NCBI RefSeq assembly: GCF_039941195.1
Contig: NZ_JBDVFA010000103.1
Span: forward strand, 32,771-96,770
Length of the DNA: 64,000 nucleotides
Reading direction: 5' to 3'
Source: Aurantibacter_A sp039941195
GTDB taxonomy: Bacteria; Bacteroidota; Bacteroidia; Flavobacteriales; Flavobacteriaceae
Shown: positions 1-7,367 of the stretch, in pieces
Layout of the letters: each line of letters begins with the position of its first letter
Position numbering within the stretch: the stretch's first letter is position 1
Position numbers and translations under genes: made by a program
The notes under the pieces: model-generated
The model's input: the letters and a program-made list of their open reading frames with translations, nothing else
Database searches by the model: none
What the model was told of the DNA's origin: nothing

Positions 1-268
1 ATTTTTGAATTTTTTGAAAAGCATGAATTTGCCCTTTTGATATTTTAAGTACGGTACCCTTTTTTAAGGGATAGTCTTTTAAATCTATTTGATGACTTCC
101 TGAGCCCTCGGTAACAATTAATAATGCAAAAAACGATATTCTATGTGGGAGTGTAGGATTATGGTCTACAATACTGGGTATGCGTGCAAATAATTGAGAT
201 AGATTTAAAAGTTCAAAATCCTTAGTGTTGTCAGCACTTTCAAAAGATATGTTAGGAATGTTCTTCAA
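1..268 (-). CDS. AraC family transcriptional regulator, N-terminal part (cut by window edge)
   Basis: An open frame runs on the minus strand from a TTG at 268-266 to the left edge, 89 codons with no stop. The translation begins MKNIPNISFES and continues with ALLIVTEGSGSHQIDL and KKGTVLKISKGQIHAF. This is the cupin-like sensor domain that opens many Bacteroidota AraC-type activators. The DNA-binding HTH half lies outside the window. An in-frame TAG sits directly before the TTG and no in-frame ATG precedes the conserved part, so TTG is the likely start, and MKNIP is a typical opening for this family. The gene is divergent from the MFS transporter at 495, with a 226-base gap that holds no other gene, so it probably regulates that transporter. 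The family is well supported; the ligand is unknown. Confidence 0.72.
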   Translation of the reverse strand, partial: MKNIPNISFESADNTKDFELLNLSQLFARIPSIVDHNPTLPHRISFFALLIVTEGSGSHQIDLKDYPLKKGTVLKISKGQIHAFQKIQK

Positions 269-494
269 CTACTTTGCGGTTCAATTCTTATGCAAAAATC
301 AATTATATAGCTCAAAGCTATGTTTAGATTTTTAAAGTCCTATAAAGATACATAAAACCAAAATCAAGATAAAGCTAAGGTGACAATCACTTATATTAAT
401 TGTTACTGAAACCTTATAGTTAAATGTCCATTTTTGCACACTATTTTGGCATAATGGTAAACTTTATACGTGAGATTTGAATGAATTTTGCAGT

Positions 495-1634
495 ATGAAT
501 AAATTATCGAACTTAGGAATTTTTACTTTGCTGTTAGTTAGTAGTTTAACTATAATGGTGGGTACAGTTATCGCACCTTCACTTTCAGGAATTGTTACAC
601 ACAAAAATTTGTTTTTTTCACCAAGTTGGTTGCTAACCTTACCTTCTTTAGGAGTTGTACTATTTGCTCCTTTAATTGGGCGTTTATTGAATAGGTTCGG
701 AACAATTAACTTATTGTATATGGGTCTTGTTCCTTATGCGGTTTTAGGATTAATTGGAGCATTTATTTCGAATGATTATTTGTTAATTATTGATAGAATC
801 CTTCTTGGGGCAGCAACTGTGGCTATTCAGGTTTCTGTAACCGCTTATATTGCGGAGTTGTTCATTGGTGAGGCTAGAATGAAAATGATTGCATGGCAAG
901 GAATGGCAATTGAATTTGGAGGTGTAGTTTTTTTAGCTATGGGCGGTGTATTGGGCGAAATAAATTGGCAATACCCATTTTATATTTATTTGGTTGCACT
1001 AGTATGTTTGCTTTTAGTAATGAAATCATTGCCTAAAACCCAACCTAAATCTAAAGAAAATGCCACTACCTCTAATGTAGTTGAAAATGGTAAATCTAAG
1101 GTTAAGCTAATTTTTAGTGCATCATTATTGGCAATGATGTTGTTTTTTATTGGCTTCGTTACATTGCCATTATATTTACCTCAAACATTTGAATTTAGTG
1201 AATCCCAGACCGGATATCTCATGGCATTTATTTCGGTAATAGCTATTATTACTGCCAGTCAAATGCCAAAGATGGTTATGATTTTAGGAGATGGCCGTAC
1301 TGTAGTTCTCGGATTTCTATTTTTTATGTTAGGATATTTGGTGCTGGCAACTACCCTCAGTTTTCCATTTTTGGTTTTAACAGTATTGTTTATTGGTATC
1401 GGTTTTGGTTTTACAATACCTTTATTAAACCATATGATGCTTGAGGCAAGTACATTGAAGAACCAAGGTAAAAATTTAGGTTTGTTTTCAATGGCAGTTT
1501 TTGGAGGACAGTTTTTATCTACATTTATAGAATATATTTCTAGTAATTACAAGGCCATTTATGCTGTCTCTTCAGGCTTAGCACTAGTTATTGGTTGTGT
1601 TATTTATTTTATGTTCCGAAAATTGGACAGTTAA
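495..1634 (+). CDS. MFS transporter
   Basis: A 379-residue hydrophobic protein with about 12 membrane segments in two halves, separated by a charged loop near residues 180-205 (KTQPKSKENATTSNVVENGK). Loop motifs such as GRLLNRFG after the second segment fit the major facilitator superfamily, probably a proton-coupled efflux or uptake carrier in the inner membrane. The open frame extends six codons upstream to a TTG at 477, but the ATG at 495 (MNKLSNLGIFTLL) gives a more normal N-terminus and is preferred. It lies between two AraC-type regulator genes, one divergent and one 46 bases downstream on the same strand. This is a common arrangement for an inducible drug or metabolite exporter. The substrate cannot be read from the sequence. 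Confidence 0.85.
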   Translation: MNKLSNLGIFTLLLVSSLTIMVGTVIAPSLSGIVTHKNLFFSPSWLLTLPSLGVVLFAPLIGRLLNRFGTINLLYMGLVPYAVLGLIGAFISNDYLLIIDRILLGAATVAIQVSVTAYIAELFIGEARMKMIAWQGMAIEFGGVVFLAMGGVLGEINWQYPFYIYLVALVCLLLVMKSLPKTQPKSKENATTSNVVENGKSKVKLIFSASLLAMMLFFIGFVTLPLYLPQTFEFSESQTGYLMAFISVIAIITASQMPKMVMILGDGRTVVLGFLFFMLGYLVLATTLSFPFLVLTVLFIGIGFGFTIPLLNHMMLEASTLKNQGKNLGLFSMAVFGGQFLSTFIEYISSNYKAIYAVSSGLALVIGCVIYFMFRKLDS

Positions 1635-1653
1635 TAACAATGATAAAATCATT

Positions 1654-1661
1654 TACTTTTG
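1654..1661 (+). promoter_or_regulatory. Probable minus-7 promoter element (TACTTTTG)
   Basis: TACTTTTG matches the Bacteroidota minus-7 consensus TAnnTTTG exactly and lies 19 bases before the ATG of the AraC gene at 1681, implying a leader of about 13 bases. No convincing minus-33 TTTG was found at the usual spacing. The element suggests that the regulator can be transcribed separately from the MFS gene. Confidence 0.45.
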
Positions 1662-1680
1662 TAGCATACCTTAAAAGTAA

Positions 1681-2448
1681 ATGCAGAACGAACATTGGAA
1701 AAGTAAAATTCAATTGATTAATGTATTTGAAAGTAATATTGTATTGCTGTCAAATAATTCAATGGGCATTTACTTTGAATTTGAAACTAAAAACAAATTA
1801 ATTGTTCATTTTAAACCATTAAATGAGGTTTTTAAGAGTGAAGCATTTAATAATAATAAGGGTGTTTTATTAAATTTTGAAAGAGATTTAATCGATGAAG
1901 ACGATATTGAATATGTATTAGATGTGATGTCGCTATTCAATAAATACCCACTATTTATTTTAACTGATATTATTGAAATCAAGAAGATTCGTAAATTAAT
2001 TCAGTTGTTAGAGAATGAATTTAAAGATGAGGCAGTATCTTATATAATGCTGAAAACATTATTGAAAGTTTTGTTGCTTCATTTAATTCGGTTTCAAAAT
2101 GATGGTTTTTTAGAACAAGATTTGAATCAAAAAAGAGTATTTGAGTTTTTGGAACTTATGGAAATTCATTTTTTACAGGAAACCGCCACTAAATATTATG
2201 CAAATAAAATAGGGGTTAGTAGTAAACGATTAAATCAAATTTTAAAAGAAAAACTTAACTTAACGGCTAAACAGATTATACAACAACGTCAAATCACAGA
2301 AGCAAAACGTAGGCTTGTACGTAGTGAAATTTCTACAAAGGAATTAGCTTTTGAATTGGGATTTGATTCTATGAGTAGCTTTTCTAGGTTTTTTAAAAAA
2401 TATGTAGGTGTCCCTCCTTCGGAATTTAAGAAAGAGAGTTTAGCCTGA
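1681..2448 (+). CDS. AraC family transcriptional regulator
   Basis: This 255-residue protein has a divergent N-terminal sensor region (about 1-150) and a clear C-terminal AraC DNA-binding domain (about 155-252). The first helix-turn-helix is around ANKIGVSSKRLNQILKEK, and the second around STKELAFELGFDSMSSFSRF followed by FKKYVGVPPSEF, which is the family signature. The start is the ATG following a TAnnTTTG element. It follows the MFS gene on the same strand by 46 bases and ends nine bases before the convergent DUF1905 gene. It probably controls the MFS gene or itself; the effector is unknown. With the gene cut at the left edge, the transporter is flanked by two regulators of the same superfamily. 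Confidence 0.9.
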   Translation: MQNEHWKSKIQLINVFESNIVLLSNNSMGIYFEFETKNKLIVHFKPLNEVFKSEAFNNNKGVLLNFERDLIDEDDIEYVLDVMSLFNKYPLFILTDIIEIKKIRKLIQLLENEFKDEAVSYIMLKTLLKVLLLHLIRFQNDGFLEQDLNQKRVFEFLELMEIHFLQETATKYYANKIGVSSKRLNQILKEKLNLTAKQIIQQRQITEAKRRLVRSEISTKELAFELGFDSMSSFSRFFKKYVGVPPSEFKKESLA

Positions 2449-2457
2449 ACTATGAGC

Positions 2458-2757
2458 TTAAATCCAAATTCTGATTTCAACTTGCTTATTAACTTTCAAC
2501 CCAGTTTTTTTTCTAATTTCAGATTTAATAGGTAATACGTAGGTGTCTGATTTTGAATCGAACCAAATAGCTGTATCCCATTGTACTGCTTCAATTTCTG
2601 CAAACGATTTCATTCTTCCCCAACCTTCTTCTTGCCAACCAAGATTTTCTCTTATTTCTTTTGATATAATTATAGGCAATGAAACAAAATACCAACCACC
2701 AGGTGAATCGTGTTGCCACATTTTAGATGTAAATCGATATTTAATTTTGCCGTTCAT
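2458..2757 (-). CDS. DUF1905 domain-containing protein
   Basis: A 99-residue protein matching the DUF1905 pattern over its full length: an N-terminal GGWYFVSLP strand, a central WGRMKSFAEIEAVQW region, and the conserved DTAIWFDSKSDTYVLPIK followed by a basic R/K-rich turn. DUF1905 forms a small beta-barrel and is often fused to, or near, YdeI/OmpD-associated domains, but its biochemical role is not established. It has no signal peptide or membrane segment. The gene is convergent with the upstream AraC gene (nine bases between the stops) and has its own 5-prime region of about 190 bases, AT-rich and without another gene. Confidence 0.85.
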   Translation of the reverse strand: MNGKIKYRFTSKMWQHDSPGGWYFVSLPIIISKEIRENLGWQEEGWGRMKSFAEIEAVQWDTAIWFDSKSDTYVLPIKSEIRKKTGLKVNKQVEIRIWI

Positions 2758-2943
2758 TACTGGGTACTATTAGTTCTAATCTATTAAGAAAGTGTCTACC
2801 TAATTATGACAATTGTATCGTAATTGTTGACTAATTCGGGGGAAGAATATTTAAATGTTATTTAATAATTATGGGCCGTATTATTTTATTTTTCAATAAG
2901 TTAAAAAATAAAAGTGTTGCTTTTAACTTTTACCGAACTTTTC

Positions 2944-3717
2944 TTATAGCTCTTTTTTTTCTGAAAGGTATTTCCAATATCTTTTAGGAACGTGTTGTAT
3001 GTGTAACTTTAAATTTATTCGCGATTGTATAGAAGTACTTTTAAAGTAGTTATTCCATAAGTTTTGATATTCAAATTCGGCCTCCTTAAAAACTGAACTT
3101 TTGGATAAACTATTAGCGTAAATACTTTTTAAATCTAATGTTATTATTTCAAGATTCTCTAAATTATAAAATAATCCGTAATTACGTTTTACATCATAAA
3201 TAATCCATTGCTGATCTGCATATCTATGTTTAAAATGTTTGGATATCAATGGAAGTACATCATAGTCGGGTTCAATATTAGCGAAGTACACATTGTCTTT
3301 CGTCAATTGAAATCGTACGAAGGCCTCCATACGATGTTTTTCACGTCCTACTTTATGCGCTAATTGATTGATTTTTAAGATACAATCATCGCTATAGTCG
3401 GTAGATTTATGTTGTTTAGGTTTCATTAATTTTTGAACAAAAATGTAGATGAAAGCTTCAATGTTTTTTTGTTCACTTAGATAAGCGTAGTATATATTTT
3501 TAAGAGCGTTCTTATTTTTTTTCTTTATGCCATTTCGTACGCGTTCTGCTTTTTTATTGCAAGTAAAAATGGTTTCTATTTCATTAAATAAACCACTTTG
3601 AAGCTGCCCTTGTCGTTGAATATCGGCATGGTTTAGTTTTTGTTCGAATGCATAAAACACAGCCGTTAGCAAACCATTAAAGCTGCCATCATAAACTAGT
3701 GTTTTTTCAGTATTCAT
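2944..3717 (-). CDS. TIGR03915-type probable DNA metabolism protein (DUF4130)
   Basis: A 257-residue protein that resembles the TIGR03915/DUF4130 family. It opens with LVYDGSFNGLLTAVFYAFE, and carries the central HKVGREKHRMEAFVRFQ and the later HFKHRYADQQWIIYDVKRNYG, all typical. In other bacteria this family is encoded beside, or fused to, a uracil-DNA glycosylase-like domain and is paired with a radical-SAM protein (TIGR03916). That pairing is reproduced here: the radical-SAM gene lies 206 bases upstream on the same strand. The role is inferred to be DNA repair or modification; no catalytic chemistry is known to me. No UDG domain is attached in this copy, so this is the stand-alone form. 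Confidence 0.82.
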   Translation of the reverse strand: MNTEKTLVYDGSFNGLLTAVFYAFEQKLNHADIQRQGQLQSGLFNEIETIFTCNKKAERVRNGIKKKNKNALKNIYYAYLSEQKNIEAFIYIFVQKLMKPKQHKSTDYSDDCILKINQLAHKVGREKHRMEAFVRFQLTKDNVYFANIEPDYDVLPLISKHFKHRYADQQWIIYDVKRNYGLFYNLENLEIITLDLKSIYANSLSKSSVFKEAEFEYQNLWNNYFKSTSIQSRINLKLHIQHVPKRYWKYLSEKKEL

Positions 3718-3726
3718 TGGTGAACC

Positions 3727-3894
3727 CTAATTTTTATGTAGTACTATATACTTCAAAAGTCGAAGACGTTTCTTAAAATTATGTTTGAGTACAACCACCT
3801 TATAACCCATTGATAAAAATTGATTCTTACTGCGTAATGTAATTAAGTTAATAATAGAATTTGAAACATTTGTAGTATTGGTAAGGTGTTCCAT
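3727..3894 (-). CDS. Small ORF of 55 codons between the two DNA-repair genes
   Basis: An ATG at 3894 opens 55 codons ending at TAG 3729-3727. The product is basic, with a stretch NFKKRLRLLKYIVLHKN at its C-terminus and a short hydrophobic part in the middle (GYKVVVLK). The ORF fills most of the gap between the radical-SAM gene (ends 3923) and the TIGR03915 gene (starts 3717), leaving nine bases before the latter. The position is what one would expect of a translated gene in the operon, but the protein resembles nothing I recognise, there is no Shine-Dalgarno signal, and chance ORFs of this size are common in AT-rich DNA. Confidence 0.25.
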   Translation of the reverse strand: MEHLTNTTNVSNSIINLITLRSKNQFLSMGYKVVVLKHNFKKRLRLLKYIVLHKN

Positions 3895-3922
3895 AGGATA
3901 GGTTTTGAAGGTTTGAAAATTA

Positions 3923-5182
3923 TTAGTTGAACAATGACAATTGATTATTAAAATGATTTTTGAACTTACTATTTTGAGATTGTAAAATCATGCCTTTAAT
4001 TTTTGCAGCATCTAAATCGCGTCTTTCCCAGTCTCGAGAGTTGCAAATGATAAAATACTTTGCACGGTTTAAGGCAATGCCCATTTTTTTTAAATGAGTC
4101 CAATTAAGACTGCGATGTTTTCTTCCACTTAAAATTTTATGTACTGAACCCATTCCTATACCCGGTATTCTGGCTAACATTCTTTTGTCAGCTTTATTAA
4201 TATCTACTGGAAAATAATTTAGATTACGTAGTGCCCACATTAATTTTGGATCAATATCCATTTCTAAATTTGGATTTTTTGCATCTAAAATTTCATTTAC
4301 ACTAAAACCATAAAAGCGCAGTAACCAATCGGTTTGATATAACCTATTTTCTCTTAGCATGGGCACTTCAGAGCCAATTGAGGGCAACCGATTATCTGTG
4401 GAAATAGGAACATAACCGGAGTAATAAACGCGTTTCATTTTATAATTTTTATAGAAGTGAGTGGCGGAATACATGATGTCTTTGTCAGATTCACCAGTAG
4501 CTCCTACAATCATTTGTGTGCTTTGTCCGGCGGGGGCATATTTAGCAGTACTACGAATTATTTTCCGTTCTTCTTGATATCTTATAATTTCATTTTTAAC
4601 CTTTAGCATTGGCTTCGTAAAATCTTCATGCTTTTTATCAGGTGCCAATAATTTAAGTCCAGAAATTGTTGGTATTTCTATGTTTACCGATAAACGATCT
4701 GCATATAAACCTGCTTCATACATGAGCTCATCACTAGCACCAGGAATTGATTTTAAATGAATGTAGCCGTTGAAATTCTCTTCTATACGGAGTTTTTTTG
4801 CCACTGCAATTAAACGTTCCATTGTGTAATCGGGGCTTTTAAATATTCCCGAACTCAAGAACAATCCTTCAATATAGTTTCTTCTATAAAAATTGATTGT
4901 TAGGTCTACTACTTCTTGTATTTTAAAAGCAGCCCTTTTTATATCATTACTTTTTCGGGTAACACAATAGGCGCAATCGAAAATACAATGATTGGTAAGT
5001 AATATTTTTAATAAGGACACGCATCTTCCATCCTCGGTATAGGTATGGCAAATACCGCTGCCTGTATCGCCCAAACCATTGTTTTTATTTTTGCGATTAC
5101 TTCCGCTACTAGAGCACGATACATCGTACTTAGCAGCATCGGCTAATATGTTTAATTTTTCCTTAATTCGATTAAAATCCAT
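3923..5182 (-). CDS. Putative DNA modification/repair radical SAM protein (TIGR03916)
   Basis: A 419-residue protein with the radical-SAM cluster motif CIFDCAYC (Cys66, Cys70, Cys73), preceded by a cysteine-containing N-terminal segment (GSGICHTYTEDGRC), and a C-terminal helix-hairpin-helix (MLARIPGIGMGSVHKILSG, about 334-352). The HhH suggests non-specific DNA binding. This domain order is that of the family linked to TIGR03915/UDG-like proteins, thought to act on damaged or modified DNA through S-adenosylmethionine radical chemistry; the substrate is unknown. A TAnnTTTG element at 5208-5201 gives a short leader before the ATG, and three GGA-N5-TCC sites lie just upstream of it. The gene therefore seems to have its own regulated promoter, distinct from the photolyase gene upstream. 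Confidence 0.88.
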   Translation of the reverse strand: MDFNRIKEKLNILADAAKYDVSCSSSGSNRKNKNNGLGDTGSGICHTYTEDGRCVSLLKILLTNHCIFDCAYCVTRKSNDIKRAAFKIQEVVDLTINFYRRNYIEGLFLSSGIFKSPDYTMERLIAVAKKLRIEENFNGYIHLKSIPGASDELMYEAGLYADRLSVNIEIPTISGLKLLAPDKKHEDFTKPMLKVKNEIIRYQEERKIIRSTAKYAPAGQSTQMIVGATGESDKDIMYSATHFYKNYKMKRVYYSGYVPISTDNRLPSIGSEVPMLRENRLYQTDWLLRFYGFSVNEILDAKNPNLEMDIDPKLMWALRNLNYFPVDINKADKRMLARIPGIGMGSVHKILSGRKHRSLNWTHLKKMGIALNRAKYFIICNSRDWERRDLDAAKIKGMILQSQNSKFKNHFNNQLSLFN

Positions 5183-5200
5183 ATCAACATGTAATTAATC

Positions 5201-5208
5201 CAAAATTA
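5201..5208 (-). promoter_or_regulatory. Probable minus-7 promoter element for the radical-SAM gene
   Basis: Read on the minus strand the sequence is TAATTTTG, an exact TAnnTTTG match, 18 bases before the ATG at 5182. Transcription would start near 5195. No good minus-33 element is present at 19-23 bases; that space is occupied by the GGA-N5-TCC repeats, which fits an activator- or repressor-controlled promoter. Confidence 0.45.
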
Positions 5209-5209
5209 T

Positions 5210-5261
5210 GGAAATATTCCTAAAATTGGAAATATTCCAAAATAATAGTTGGACTATATCC
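5210..5261. repeat. Array of three GGA-N5-TCC palindromic sites (operator candidate)
   Basis: GGAAATATTCC occurs at 5210-5220 and again identically at 5228-5238, and GGACTATATCC follows at 5251-5261. Each is an 11-base dyad of the form GGA-N5-TCC; the third is extended to TTGGA-N5-TCCAA. Spacing between starts is 18 and 23 bases. The array lies immediately upstream of the minus-7 element of the radical-SAM DNA-repair gene, where a cooperative DNA-binding regulator would sit. The regulator is not known. Confidence 0.5.
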
Positions 5262-5343
5262 AAAAATCTTTATTAAGAGGTTGATGGATTATAGTGTTTA
5301 TGTGTTAATCAGGAAGGGAAATAGGAGCTTAACTCGGTTGTTT

Positions 5344-6822
5344 TTAGGACAATTTTAATTCTATAAACTTTTCAGCTTTAGCAATGTGCGTAGTGCGTTT
5401 TTCTTCAGACATTCTATTCAATGAATGTACTAACATTGTCGTTCTAGGATTAGATTTAAAAAATTCTTTATGCTTAATCACAAAATTCCAGAACATGCCC
5501 TCCCACGTACTTTCCCAATCTCCTTTAGGGTAGTTGCTCATTTTTTTAATGTAGTTAGACCCCCCAATGTAGGGTTTAGTTGCAAAGGTACCGCCATCGG
5601 CAAACATGCACATACCATACACGTTTGGTACCATTACCCAATCGTAGGCATCTATAAACAATTCCATGAACCATCGATATACTTCCTTTGGGTCAAATTC
5701 ACATAAAAGCATAAAATTACCAAGTATCATTAATCGTTCAATATGGTGACAATAACCAGTTTTAAGCACCTTTTTTATGGTATTATCAATGGGATCTACA
5801 CCAGTAGTGCCATCATAAAAGGAAAGCGGAATTTTACGTTGAAAATTCCAAAAATTACGTGTTCTTGAGAACCTCCCTTTACAGAGATACATGCCTCTTA
5901 TAAATTCACGCCAACCTATAATTTGCCTTATAAATCCTTCGGTGGAATTAATTGGTATGCTTTCTTGTGCTGCAAACGATAGGCTTCGTTCTACGATGTA
6001 TTTAGGAAGCAGTAAACCAGTATTGAGAAGCGGAGAAAGTATACTGTGATTTAAAATAATTTCTTCTTTTAGCATAGCATCTTCATAGCTACCAAAATCA
6101 TAAAATCGATATGCTAAGAACTGTTCGAACCATTCATTGGCTTCATGATGCGTAATAGGATAAAATCGATTTTTAGAAATATCACCTGGATTCTTTGAGA
6201 AATTATGTTTCGTATAATTGATAGCCTCATTCCATACTGGCGATGAATTTGGAAAAAAAACGGCGGGTGGAGTTTTGTTTTTTGGATATTTTTTTCGATT
6301 TTCTGAATCGAAGGTCCATTTGCCGCCTAATGGTTTATCATCAGCATCTAATAAAATATTGCGTTGTTTTCGTTGTTGTTTATAAAAGGTGGTTTGAAAA
6401 AAAGATTTTTTGTCGGGTCTAAAAAAACTGTTTAAATTTTCTTTGGTATTTAGAAATTGTGGGTCGGCGTAAGTCTCAATTTCACAGTTATTGTCCAAAG
6501 CATGTATGCGCTTTAAAAGCCAATCATCTGTTAATTCAATTAGGTGGATGGCGGTTATATTTTTTTCTTTTATTACTTCATGAAAATTTCTGATGTCCGA
6601 TAAATAATTAGCCGAATCTATATAATGAACGTTAAGATTTAAACTTTCTAAAAACTCTTGATAAGCTTTCATGGATGCTCTATGAAAAGCTATTTTTTGT
6701 TTGTGAAATTTAAATTGTTTGAAAAATAAATATTCCTCTATTAGGTAAATATCATGACCATTTCTCAAAAGGGGACTTTTAAGAAATAATTGATGAGGGA
6801 AAACTATATTGATAGCTTGCAT
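5344..6822 (-). CDS. Cryptochrome/photolyase-related protein (Fe-S type fold, COG3046) lacking Fe-S cysteines
   Basis: This 492-residue protein matches the prokaryotic Fe-S photolyase/cryptochrome group (PhrB/CryB-like): an N-terminal alpha/beta antenna-binding domain (1-140), GGKWTFDSENRKKYP near 166-180, and a C-terminal FAD domain with GFIRQIIGWREFIRG, HHIERLMILGNF (359-370) and FADGGTFATKPYIGGSNYI (about 407-425). The HH pair fits (6-4) photolyase chemistry. The four cysteines that hold the 4Fe-4S cluster in PhrB are absent: the region after the FADGG motif reads SNYPKGDWESTWEGMFW with no CxxC, and the only cysteines are 113, 314, 358, 374 and 405. It is probably a light-driven DNA repair enzyme without the cluster. 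The DUF4174 gene is 17 bases upstream and the radical-SAM repair gene follows. Confidence 0.9.
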   Translation of the reverse strand: MQAINIVFPHQLFLKSPLLRNGHDIYLIEEYLFFKQFKFHKQKIAFHRASMKAYQEFLESLNLNVHYIDSANYLSDIRNFHEVIKEKNITAIHLIELTDDWLLKRIHALDNNCEIETYADPQFLNTKENLNSFFRPDKKSFFQTTFYKQQRKQRNILLDADDKPLGGKWTFDSENRKKYPKNKTPPAVFFPNSSPVWNEAINYTKHNFSKNPGDISKNRFYPITHHEANEWFEQFLAYRFYDFGSYEDAMLKEEIILNHSILSPLLNTGLLLPKYIVERSLSFAAQESIPINSTEGFIRQIIGWREFIRGMYLCKGRFSRTRNFWNFQRKIPLSFYDGTTGVDPIDNTIKKVLKTGYCHHIERLMILGNFMLLCEFDPKEVYRWFMELFIDAYDWVMVPNVYGMCMFADGGTFATKPYIGGSNYIKKMSNYPKGDWESTWEGMFWNFVIKHKEFFKSNPRTTMLVHSLNRMSEEKRTTHIAKAEKFIELKLS

Positions 6823-6839
6823 TAACTTTTTAGTGATTT

Positions 6840-7310
6840 TTATTTGGGTTTTTTATTTTTTATCTCAGCGCTTCGCATTGGCATAGAATCAACAATTTCA
6901 TAAAGCCTATTTTTCTTTAGTAACCTTGTTTGGCGAAGCTTAATACCTCCGTCCAATCCAAGTAGTATTATTTCAAAATTGTTATTTTTTCTTAGCATTG
7001 TTTTGGTAAATTCTTCAGTTACTAATCCTGAACTATTTAATGCTGAATTCTTATAATTACGGAATACAAACGAATCTCCTATTACCTGATATAGTACAAA
7101 TTTCCTTTCAATTTGGTCTTGGATAGAATTTTTAAATTCATTTAATTGTTCTTTGTAAATTTTCGAATTTTCATCATCAGTTTTAATGATTAATATTCTA
7201 TTTTCCCATATATGTTTTTGTAAATCCTGGGCAGCCAAATTCAAAATTGAAAAACACATACATTGAAGCACTAAAATTAATTTGATTATCGGTAACTTTT
7301 TTGTCTTCAT
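6840..7310 (-). CDS. DUF4174 domain-containing exported protein
   Basis: A 156-residue protein with an N-terminal signal peptide (IIKLILVLQCMCFSILNLAAQ, hydrophobic core then AAQ) and a DUF4174 domain: LQKHIWENRILIIKTD at the start, and FEIILLGLDGGIKLRQ followed by IVDSMPMRSAEI at the end. DUF4174 has a thioredoxin-like look and is often periplasmic; its function is unknown. It is 17 bases upstream of the photolyase gene and 57 bases downstream of the DUF3095 gene, all on the minus strand, so the three are likely co-transcribed. In many bacteria DUF4174 genes sit near photolyase or oxidative-stress genes, which fits here, but that is inference. Confidence 0.8.
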   Translation of the reverse strand: MKTKKLPIIKLILVLQCMCFSILNLAAQDLQKHIWENRILIIKTDDENSKIYKEQLNEFKNSIQDQIERKFVLYQVIGDSFVFRNYKNSALNSSGLVTEEFTKTMLRKNNNFEIILLGLDGGIKLRQTRLLKKNRLYEIVDSMPMRSAEIKNKKPK

Positions 7311-7367
7311 TTTTATTTCAATTTTAATTCAAAATTCTCAAACTAATTAATTTGATAAAATATCATG

